Assembly: GCF_005484965.1 (NCBI RefSeq)
Contig: NZ_CP034036.1
Location: forward strand, 2,046,001-2,110,000
DNA: 64,000 nt
Source: Brenneria nigrifluens DSM 30175 = ATCC 13028
GTDB taxonomy: Bacteria; Pseudomonadota; Gammaproteobacteria; Enterobacterales; Enterobacteriaceae
Reading direction: 5' to 3'
A program made the position numbers and the translations under genes. Positions 51,507 to 57,880 of the stretch are shown here, in pieces (position 1 is the first letter of the stretch; every line of letters begins with the position of its first letter). Below the pieces are notes generated by a model, which saw only the letters and a program-made list of their open reading frames with translations, did not search any database and was not told the origin of the DNA.

Positions 51507-52097
51507 ATGACTACCCAACTAGCATTCCATGATCACAAATTTAACGTCATCGCTCATAACAGCCAGGTCTGGCTGTCCGCAGTAGAAATTGCTCAAGCGC
51601 TTCAGTACAAATCAGAGGACGCTGTAAGCCGTATCTATCGCCGCAATGCTGATGAGTTCACTTCCTGCATGACTGAGACGGTCAATTTGACCGTCTCAGG
51701 AAACTACCATAAAACAGTACGTATTTTCTCCCTACGCGGAGCTCATCTGATCGCCATGTTCGCCAGAACGCCGGTCGCCAAAGAATTCCGCCGCTGGGTT
51801 CTGGATATTCTCGATCGTGAAATTGAACACACCCACCCATCAAGAACTAAGCGCCTTAGCGATAAAACCAACTCTTTTAACTGGCAAATGCATGTCCACA
51901 ATATCAATGCCGCCTGTGTTCACCTCGATTACATTCAAGATGTGTGGTTAAAGGAACTTCACCCGGCATTGAAAATCATGCGCTCCCCGCTGGCGGCGAG
52001 TTTGTACGATAGGATCAGTGACGCCCATTCGATAGTTCATTCGGTGAGAGGTGGACTTGAACGGGCATCTGGCCTGAAAGGATTGCAGTACAAGTAA
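51507..52097 (+). CDS. BRO-N domain phage antirepressor
   Basis: A 196-aa protein. The BRO-N domain is about residues 3-115 (FNVIAHNSQVWLSAVEIAQA, VRIFSLRGAHLIAMFARTPV, AKEFRRWVLDIL), as in P1/P22-type antirepressors. AGAGG lies 8 bp before the ATG at 51507. It would inactivate a repressor and so induce the phage; C4 RNA holds it off. Confidence 0.85.
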   Translation: MTTQLAFHDHKFNVIAHNSQVWLSAVEIAQALQYKSEDAVSRIYRRNADEFTSCMTETVNLTVSGNYHKTVRIFSLRGAHLIAMFARTPVAKEFRRWVLDILDREIEHTHPSRTKRLSDKTNSFNWQMHVHNINAACVHLDYIQDVWLKELHPALKIMRSPLAASLYDRISDAHSIVHSVRGGLERASGLKGLQYK

Positions 52098-52119
52098 CGA
52101 ATGCACAGGCCACGGATGG

Positions 52120-52159
52120 CCGTAATGATTACGGAAAGATTTTCCTTTACGATCGTAAA
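52120..52159. other. Two perfect palindromes after the antirepressor
   Basis: CCGTAAT-G-ATTACGG (52120-52134) and TTTACGATCGTAAA (52146-52159) lie 11 bp apart in a 292-bp gap (52098-52389). They could bind a dimeric regulator or serve as an mRNA end. Nothing else is recognisable in the gap. Confidence 0.45.
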
Positions 52160-52389
52160 AGAACGATTACCATGATAAGAGTGGTCGCGGTGTTCAGCGG
52201 CTTATCGGTTTTTGCTGGTGGCCGGTACATTTATAGGATTGTAAAACCGAACAGAATAGGCCGTAATCTTACGTTAATTCGATATACTGCCGAAGATGTG
52301 ACTGGCGGTAATTAGTAGTGACCTGCCTTTGTGCGGTTTTCCCCATTTTAAAAGCGCTGGACGTGCTTAAACTCAAAAGAGGGTTTAGC

Positions 52390-52650
52390 ATGTTTACCGA
52401 TCTTAAATCTCAACCTGAAAAATTCATCAAACTGCAATCTATTGAGCCGTTTAACCATCTTTATTTTGATATTGCGGATGTCGTGATTCTTGAAGTTGGC
52501 AGCGATGGTAGTGTTTATGTAGAGCTCAATGGCATCTTTCGAAGATGGTATAACGCTGATTTTGTCAAATCGCTTCCCGCAACAAAATCTCAAGCAAAGG
52601 AATCGCAAGGCCACTGGATGCCTTATAGGATGAGAGAAATGTCACAGTAA
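52390..52650 (+). CDS. Hypothetical prophage accessory protein
   Basis: An 86-aa soluble protein (MFTDLKSQPEKFIKLQSIEP, mixed alpha/beta). AGAGGG precedes the start. It lies among accessory genes between Q and the lysis genes. Function unknown. Confidence 0.65.
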   Translation: MFTDLKSQPEKFIKLQSIEPFNHLYFDIADVVILEVGSDGSVYVELNGIFRRWYNADFVKSLPATKSQAKESQGHWMPYRMREMSQ

Positions 52651-52667
52651 TAAAGTAAACAAAAATG

Positions 52668-52699
52668 TTGACATGGTAAGCATAAATGATTACTATAAT
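52668..52699 (+). promoter_or_regulatory. Promoter of hicAB
   Basis: TTGACA with TACTAT at a 17-bp spacing (or the overlapping TATAAT at 20 bp), 24 bp before the hicA start. The toxin-antitoxin pair therefore has its own promoter. Confidence 0.65.
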
Positions 52700-52722
52700 C
52701 ACATGTTCAACAGAATGGAGGG

Positions 52723-52902
52723 ATGGTGAAGCAAAGCGAGTTCAGGCGGTGGCTTGAATCTCAGGGGGTTGAAGTTTCAAACGGTACGAATCATTTGAAG
52801 CTGAGATACAACGGGAAGCGAAGCGTAATGCCGAGACATCCCGGCGCTGAGATAAAAGAACCACTGCGAAAGGCCATACTTAAACAACTTGGCCTGAAAT
52901 AA
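52723..52902 (+). CDS. hicA: HicA-family mRNA interferase toxin
   Basis: A 59-aa toxin with a double-stranded RNA-binding fold. The catalytic His is in TNHLKLRY, and KRSVMPRHPGAEIKEPLRKA is the HicA signature. GGAGG lies 5 bp before the ATG. It is followed 48 bp later by hicB. HicA cleaves mRNA and is neutralised by HicB. Confidence 0.9.
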   Translation: MVKQSEFRRWLESQGVEVSNGTNHLKLRYNGKRSVMPRHPGAEIKEPLRKAILKQLGLK

Positions 52903-52950
52903 CAAACCAGCCCTTCGGGGCTGGTACTCGCGGAGATTCATCATAACGAT

Positions 52951-53364
52951 ATGCGATATCCAGTAAATTTAGAGTTAGATCCGGACTCAGGCGGCTATGT
53001 GGTTTCGTTCCTGGATATACCGGAAGCGCTAACTCAGGGCGATACGCGAGAAGAGGCGTTAAAAGAGGCGATGGATGCGCTGGTAACAGCCTTCGAGTTT
53101 TATTTCGAGGATAACCAGCGTGTTCCTGCGCCCGGTAATATTACCGGTGATTACGTCGAAGTTCCGGCAAGCATCGCCGCTAAGGTTTTAATGCTGAATG
53201 CGTTTGTCGATTCTGGCTTAACTCAGGTTGAGCTGGCTTCGCGCATGGGTGTAAAAAAACAGGAGGTAACCCGACTGTTTGACCTACACCACTCGACGAA
53301 AATAGACACCATTCAAAAGGCGATCTCGGCTATGGGGCTGCGCTTGGAATTGGTCGCCGCGTGA
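52951..53364 (+). CDS. hicB: HicB-family antitoxin
   Basis: A 137-aa antitoxin. The degenerate RNase H-like domain (VNLELDPDSGGYVVSFLDIP, LTQGDTREEALKEAMDAL) binds HicA; the C-terminal helix-turn-helix (LTQVELASRMGVKKQEVTRL) binds the operon promoter. The pair likely stabilises the prophage or acts in defence. Confidence 0.92.
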   Translation: MRYPVNLELDPDSGGYVVSFLDIPEALTQGDTREEALKEAMDALVTAFEFYFEDNQRVPAPGNITGDYVEVPASIAAKVLMLNAFVDSGLTQVELASRMGVKKQEVTRLFDLHHSTKIDTIQKAISAMGLRLELVAA

Positions 53365-53389
53365 CACATCACTCATAAGCAAATCACTT

Positions 53390-53417
53390 AAGGCTGCGCT
53401 ACCGCGTGGCCTTTTTT
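53390..53417 (+). terminator. Terminator after hicB
   Basis: AAGGC-tg-CGC / GCG-tg-GCCTT followed by TTTT, 25 bp past the hicB stop. Confidence 0.8.
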
Positions 53418-53539
53418 ATGTCCTTTTCTTATTGATGGCCTATATTGATACTGATTATAACCGTTTGAAATGTAATAGTTATAATTATTCCGACGCTTAC
53501 TATTTCATTTGTCTGGCAAGGTATCTATAGGAAAAGAAC

Positions 53540-54367
53540 ATGAAACTTAATTTAATTAAGCTTTTACCGATTTTGTTGCTTGCGGGATGTACGGCGACAT
53601 ATCAACCAACTCAAACGCCTGATGTAATCGAACCAACAGCCTCTGCAACCATTGATAATTGTCTGGTGGGTTGCCCGACTGGCGGAAGTTCACAAACATT
53701 AGTCCGTAATACGTACACGCTAAATAATAACAGCGGAACAAAATTTGCGAATTGGGTGGCATATAAAATAACAAAAAGTAGTCAGAGATCTAATTGCAAA
53801 AGAAACTGGAAGCAAGACCCTGATTTGCCAGCATCTGACACATTGGCTCCCGCAGCATATGATGATGCTAACAAAGTATTAGCGGTAGATCGTGGGCATC
53901 AGGCTCCACTTGCGGGGCTGTGTGGTCATCCCACTTGGGCGACACTAAACTACCTCTCAAACATCACACCCCAGAAAGCGGCTCTTAATCAAGGCGCGTG
54001 GGTAAGACTGGAAGATAAGGAACGAGCAATAGCAACGGATAGTGCCCCGGTTTACTCTGTTACCGGTCCATTGTTTGAAAAGGATATCGGTGAATTACCA
54101 AAAGCCAAAGGGGTTAAAATTCCAAGTGGATACTGGAAAATCATATTTATTGGCACAAGTCCAGATAAGGGCGAATACTCGGCATTTTTGATGGAGCAGA
54201 GTACGCCTAGAGCTGCTAACTTCTGTGACTATCAAGTCACGGTTGACGACATTGAAAAGAAAACAAATCCGAAGTTAAAAATTTGGTCAAATCTCCCTGT
54301 CAATGTTGCAGCGATCGTCAAATCGCAAAGAGGGACGTTGGCCAAGAGCAAGTTTGGTTGCCCCTGA
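53540..54367 (+). CDS. DNA/RNA non-specific endonuclease, predicted lipoprotein
   Basis: A 275-aa Serratia-nuclease-family (beta-beta-alpha metal) enzyme. A lipobox signal peptide (LLPILLLAGC, Cys at about 17) predicts membrane anchoring outside the cytoplasm. The catalytic motif DRGHQAPLAG and the metal Asn in LNYLSNITPQ are intact. The DNA is more AT-rich than the flanking phage genes. A secreted nuclease with its own terminators on both sides looks like a lysogenic-conversion gene; it could degrade incoming DNA. Confidence 0.9.
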   Translation: MKLNLIKLLPILLLAGCTATYQPTQTPDVIEPTASATIDNCLVGCPTGGSSQTLVRNTYTLNNNSGTKFANWVAYKITKSSQRSNCKRNWKQDPDLPASDTLAPAAYDDANKVLAVDRGHQAPLAGLCGHPTWATLNYLSNITPQKAALNQGAWVRLEDKERAIATDSAPVYSVTGPLFEKDIGELPKAKGVKIPSGYWKIIFIGTSPDKGEYSAFLMEQSTPRAANFCDYQVTVDDIEKKTNPKLKIWSNLPVNVAAIVKSQRGTLAKSKFGCP

Positions 54368-54393
54368 TATATACACCATGAGTTAATTCACAG

Positions 54394-54416
54394 ACCCGCC
54401 ATTGAGCGGGTTTTTT
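54394..54416 (+). terminator. Terminator after the nuclease gene
   Basis: ACCCGC-CATTGA-GCGGGT plus a T run, 27 bp past the nuclease stop and before the holin gene. Confidence 0.88.
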
Positions 54417-54464
54417 ATTTCCCATAAATCACACACAGCGCCGACCGTTCGGGAGGTGGAGAGT

Positions 54465-54773
54465 ATGAGGATGAACCCAACTTCACAAAATCTATCCTAT
54501 TGGTGGTCTGGCTCACTGGCTTTTTTTTCTACCCTGAGTCTTCAGGATTACGTTTTTATTATCGGCGCCCTTATCTCCGCATATTTCACCGTGAAGACGT
54601 ATTACGCGAAACGAAGAGAAGAAAAAGAAAACCTGGAGGAAGAACGTCGGCGCACTCAACTGCTGGCCGATTATCTGAGCAGTGTATCCCGCAAGCCTGA
54701 GCATGAACGCCCAGCATCTGTAGAGGTTGTAGCCGAGGCAATGAAGAGGATGGATGAGCATGAGCAAGCGTAA
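54465..54773 (+). CDS. Phage holin
   Basis: A 102-aa protein with a hydrophobic N-terminal half (SGSLAFFSTLSLQDYVFIIG, ALISAYFTVKTYY) and a highly charged C-terminus (AKRREEKENLEEERRR). Size and position directly before the endolysin fit a holin. GGAGGTGGAGAG precedes the ATG at 54465. Confidence 0.85.
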   Translation: MRMNPTSQNLSYWWSGSLAFFSTLSLQDYVFIIGALISAYFTVKTYYAKRREEKENLEEERRRTQLLADYLSSVSRKPEHERPASVEVVAEAMKRMDEHEQA

Positions 54774-55263
54774 AATTGCTGCTGGCGTCGTTTGCTCCGT
54801 AGCGATCGCTATTTCTACGGTTTTGTCATGGGGTAGTGTCCGCACAGATAGTGATGGGCTTGAGCTAATCGGTAACGCGGAGCAATGCCGCCGCGAGCCG
54901 TATATTTGTCCCGCTGGGATTGCAACTGATGGGCTGGGGAATACGCACAACGTTTACGCCGGGAAAACGGACGAACAGATAGCGCGTGATTGGGAGCGAA
55001 ACATTCTGGACGCCGAATCCTGCGTTAATCGCTACGCAAACGGGAAAAAGCTACCGGATGGTGCATTCAGCGCAGCGGTGAGTATCGCTTTTAATGCTGG
55101 CTGCCCGACGATGCAGAAATCCACGATGTTCCAGCTATTCCGGGCCGGAAATATTCAGGCAGCGTGCGAGCAGTTCCCGCGCTGGGTATATGGCGGCGGT
55201 AAGAAATTGCCGGGGCTGGTTATTCGCCGGGATAAGGAGCGGAAATTATGCCTATCTCAATAG
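54754..55263 (+). CDS. Endolysin, glycoside hydrolase 24 (SAR type)
   Basis: A lysozyme of about 169 aa. An N-terminal weakly hydrophobic segment (KIAAGVVCSVAIAISTVLSW) looks like a signal-anchor-release element. The catalytic region reads LIGNAEQCRREPYICPAG followed by IATDGLGNTHNVYAGK, giving the E-8-D-5-T-type arrangement of P21-like lysozymes. It overlaps holin and Rz. Confidence 0.88.
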   Translation: MSMSKRKIAAGVVCSVAIAISTVLSWGSVRTDSDGLELIGNAEQCRREPYICPAGIATDGLGNTHNVYAGKTDEQIARDWERNILDAESCVNRYANGKKLPDGAFSAAVSIAFNAGCPTMQKSTMFQLFRAGNIQAACEQFPRWVYGGGKKLPGLVIRRDKERKLCLSQ

Positions 55264-55796
55264 CCGCTGAATTTATGAAAAAATACGGGAAGCCACTGGC
55301 ACTAATAACGCTGGTGGCTTTTTTGATCTGGGGATTCTCGCACTGGCGATATACCGCCGGCCGGAATGATGCCAATGCTGCGTGGCAACACAAGTGGGAC
55401 CAGCGGGACATAGCAGACGCTAAAGCGCTGGAGAAACGACAATCTGATGAGCGCCATGAAGAACGGCGCCGACAGGAAGCGATCAATGCGATATCGACTA
55501 ATGCGCAGCGTGAAATTGAACAGGCACAGACTGATGCTGTTAATGCTCAGTCTGCTGCTGACAGCTTGCGGGACACCATTGCCACAATCAGGCGCCAACT
55601 CGCAGCAAGTGAAACCAGCCGCATATCCGCAACTGCCTCCGCAGGCGCGGCAAGAGCCAGTACCGCAATATTGCTCGCCGACGTGCTCCAGCGCGCTGAC
55701 GACAGAGCGGGAGAGTTGGCAGCGTACGCTGACCGGGCAAGAGTAGCGGGCCTGACGTGCGAACGGGCCTATGATGCGATAACAGAATCAAAATGA
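55248..55796 (+). CDS. Rz-like inner-membrane spanin
   Basis: A 182-aa protein: one N-terminal membrane helix (PLALITLVAFLIWGFSHW) and a long periplasmic coiled coil rich in Ala, Gln and Glu. This is the inner spanin that fuses the membranes at lysis. It overlaps endolysin and contains Rz1 in another frame. Confidence 0.88.
   Translation: MPISIAAEFMKKYGKPLALITLVAFLIWGFSHWRYTAGRNDANAAWQHKWDQRDIADAKALEKRQSDERHEERRRQEAINAISTNAQREIEQAQTDAVNAQSAADSLRDTIATIRRQLAASETSRISATASAGAARASTAILLADVLQRADDRAGELAAYADRARVAGLTCERAYDAITESK
55501..55746 (+). CDS. Rz1-like outer-membrane spanin lipoprotein, embedded in Rz
   Basis: Wholly inside Rz in the +1 frame. An 81-aa lipoprotein starting MRSVKLNRHRLMLLMLSLLL, lipobox LLTAC (Cys at 23), then a Pro/Gln-rich mature part (YPQLPPQARQEPVPQ). 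This nested layout is the classic Rz/Rz1 arrangement. Confidence 0.82.
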   Translation: MRSVKLNRHRLMLLMLSLLLTACGTPLPQSGANSQQVKPAAYPQLPPQARQEPVPQYCSPTCSSALTTERESWQRTLTGQE

Positions 55797-55827
55797 GCCT
55801 CGCAGTAGCTAATGATAGGGGAATAAA

Positions 55828-56022
55828 ATGACAGTAGTTCTTACAGCAAAGCAGATCGAATCGTTGGCGGATTTCGCTAAAAAAGACGGCCAGCCGCGAT
55901 ACACCATCACCACCGGAACGATCCCGAAATTCGAAGCCGATGATGGTGAAGTTATTCCAGAATACACTGGCCTTATCGCTTACTCCGAATCGCTGGATCA
56001 TGGCGTATTGCAGCTCGAGTGA
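55828..56022 (+). CDS. Hypothetical small phage protein
   Basis: A 64-aa acidic protein (MTVVLTAKQIESLADFAKKD, IPKFEADDGEVIPEYTGLIA). GGGG and AATAA precede the start. Often found after lysis genes in related phages; function unknown. Confidence 0.7.
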   Translation: MTVVLTAKQIESLADFAKKDGQPRYTITTGTIPKFEADDGEVIPEYTGLIAYSESLDHGVLQLE

Positions 56023-56094
56023 TGGCATTACAGCAGGCATTCACTGAGTGCCTGTGATAATGCTGTATACTTTCCCAAAACATAGGGAGGGGAC

Positions 56095-56349
56095 ATGTCA
56101 CATAACTTGGGTGATTTACCGCGCGAAGAACGCGACAAGGTTAACGTCGATATAGCAGCGTCAGCCGTGGCGTACAAAGAACGCATGAACATGCCCGTTA
56201 TCGCTGAGCAGGTAGAACGCGAACAACCCGAACACTTGCGCGAGTATTTTCGTGAGCGTGTAGCTCATTACAGAGAAGTGAGCAAACAATTTCCGCGTGG
56301 CACTGACCCGGTTTATCAACAGATGGTAGATACCAACGGTAAGAAGTAA
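56095..56349 (+). CDS. Hypothetical small phage protein
   Basis: An 84-aa charged helical protein (MSHNLGDLPREERDKVNVDI, LREYFRERVAHYREVSKQFP). GGAGG lies 6 bp before the ATG. A promoter-like TGTATACTTT lies upstream, so it may be transcribed separately. Function unknown. Confidence 0.7.
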   Translation: MSHNLGDLPREERDKVNVDIAASAVAYKERMNMPVIAEQVEREQPEHLREYFRERVAHYREVSKQFPRGTDPVYQQMVDTNGKK

Positions 56350-56434
56350 TCACATTTTAACTTTGACCGGTTTACGCCAGAACGGGCGAAAACCTATAAA
56401 AGTATAAGGTTATATATCATCTATTAGTTCATTA

Positions 56435-56458
56435 GCCCTGGCATCTGCCGGGGCTTTT
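56435..56458 (+). terminator. Probable terminator before the packaging genes
   Basis: GCCC-t-GGCA / TGCC-g-GGGC followed by TTTT, about 20 bp before the next gene. Confidence 0.65.
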
Positions 56459-56478
56459 CATTTGGATAAGGACTGTAT

Positions 56479-57123
56479 ATGCCTGGACTTAAAGAGTTGT
56501 CGGCAGAACTACAGCGTATTAGAAAGCAAATCCCGTTTGCCACCGCTCAAGCATTAACCAGTGTGGCTCGCAAGATTCAGTCAGCACAAAAGACTGCATT
56601 CCAGCGAAATCTGGAAAACCCAACACCATTTACTGTTAATTCGCTCGGCTCTGTCGGTGCTCGAAAGGACAACTTACGCGCGCGGGTATTTGTTCGTGAT
56701 ATTGCGGCCAGTTACCTCGAACCATTTGAGTTCGGTGGCACGCATAAGTTGAACAGCAAAGCATTGCTCAATCCCAAAAACATTAAGCTGAACAAACACG
56801 GCAACCTGACGCGTAACAAAATGGCGCAGCTCAAGGCTAAGCCTGATGTGTTTATTGGTGAGATTGATGGTGTTAATGGTGTATGGCAGCGCCGCAAGGC
56901 GAAGAAAATCAAGAAGGGTAAGAAGCGTCAAAAGCGTTCGGCAAATGGTACACGTCGCCCTCGCCAGAAAATGCCAGCACCAAAGCTGCTGATCCAGTTT
57001 GGTGATGCGCTACCAGTAAAACCCACTCTGGGCTATATGGACAGGGCTAACACGATGGCTGCTGCGTTGATGCCGGGTGAGTTGAGTAAGGCGATAGCCG
57101 AGGCGATGAGGACCGCGAAATGA
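56479..57123 (+). CDS. Phage morphogenesis-region protein, tail-completion-like
   Basis: A 214-aa very basic protein. The N-terminus (MPGLKELSAELQRIRKQIPF, ATAQALTSVARKIQSAQ) resembles minor tail/neck proteins of siphophages. A Lys/Arg-rich stretch (about 137-160) lies in the middle. Its place before the terminase is unusual for a tail protein. Function not certain. Confidence 0.6.
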   Translation: MPGLKELSAELQRIRKQIPFATAQALTSVARKIQSAQKTAFQRNLENPTPFTVNSLGSVGARKDNLRARVFVRDIAASYLEPFEFGGTHKLNSKALLNPKNIKLNKHGNLTRNKMAQLKAKPDVFIGEIDGVNGVWQRRKAKKIKKGKKRQKRSANGTRRPRQKMPAPKLLIQFGDALPVKPTLGYMDRANTMAAALMPGELSKAIAEAMRTAK

Positions 57124-57159
57124 TGGCGATAAATGACAATGATTATCATCTACATGAAA

Positions 57160-57265
57160 ATGGGTCCTTCCTGGCACTTTTGTAAAGCACGGGCATTGCG
57201 CGCCGCGTTCTTTCGCTAGCTATCAACTTTTGAAATTTGGGTAACAACTTTCCCAGGGTAACAAC
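57160..57265 (+). other. Candidate cos region (cosN/cosB)
   Basis: The gap 57124-57265 upstream of the small terminase gene is where lambda-type phages place cos. It holds a GC-rich core (CGGGCATTGCGCGCCGCG, about 57190-57207) and two GGGTAACAAC repeats (57239-57248, 57256-57265). No protein fits. The exact nick site cannot be read from the sequence. Confidence 0.4.
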
Positions 57266-57880
57266 ATGAACCAGTCCGATTTTGCGAAACTTCACGGCGT
57301 CAGCCGGAAGACTGTAACCGCCTGGAAAGCGCGTGGCTGGCTGGTTCTGGACGGAGAGGAGATTGACGTCGAAGCGTCAAATGCCAACATTGAGCGTTTC
57401 CGAAAAACTGTTACCCGCCCAGTAAAAAAACCAGCAGGTAACAACCAAGGTAACAAGTCGGGTAACAAAAAAGGTAACACGCGGGGTAACAAGAAAGGTA
57501 ACATCGCTGAGGGTAACAAACTGCCCGAAGATACCCCGGCAAAAATCGTTGAGCGGATGATTGCCGAACGCGGCGTAGCGATGACGCTCGATGAGGCTCG
57601 AACTATGAAGGAAAATTTCCTGGCCCTGCTAACCCAACTGGAATATGACATCAAATCCGGTCAGGTGTTGCCGTACCAGGACATGATCGACGCCGTCCGA
57701 AAGGAGTATTCCCGGATGCGAACCCGTTTGATAGCCATTGCTCCAGAACATGGTCCCCGCCTGCGTGTGCTGGGCTCCACTTCTACTGATGCGGAGTTTG
57801 TCCAAGCGCTGCAAGAAGTGGTTCATGAAGCGATGGAGGAGTTGAGTATTGATGCGGCAGATGACAGAGGAGAGGGATAA
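57266..57880 (+). CDS. Small terminase subunit, Nu1-like
   Basis: A 204-aa DNA-packaging protein. The N-terminal winged helix-turn-helix (FAKLHGVSRKTVTAWKARGW) binds the packaging site. A Gly-Asn-Lys-rich linker built of four-residue repeats (residues about 57-85) follows, then a helical oligomerisation and large-subunit contact domain. It overlaps the large subunit by 29 bp. Confidence 0.88.
   Translation: MNQSDFAKLHGVSRKTVTAWKARGWLVLDGEEIDVEASNANIERFRKTVTRPVKKPAGNNQGNKSGNKKGNTRGNKKGNIAEGNKLPEDTPAKIVERMIAERGVAMTLDEARTMKENFLALLTQLEYDIKSGQVLPYQDMIDAVRKEYSRMRTRLIAIAPEHGPRLRVLGSTSTDAEFVQALQEVVHEAMEELSIDAADDRGEG
57437..57520 (+). repeat. 12-bp GGTAAC repeat inside the small terminase gene
   Basis: GGTAAC occurs at 57437, 57449, 57461, 57473, 57485 and 57497, exactly 12 bp apart, and again at 57512. 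It encodes GN-x-x repeats in the linker. GGGTAACAAC also occurs twice just before the start codon, and inverted (GTTACCC) at 57410. Confidence 0.9.

Noticed and set aside
57437..57520. GGTAAC repeats as a CRISPR array
   Set aside because: The 12-bp period leaves no spacers and the repeat lies in frame inside a gene.
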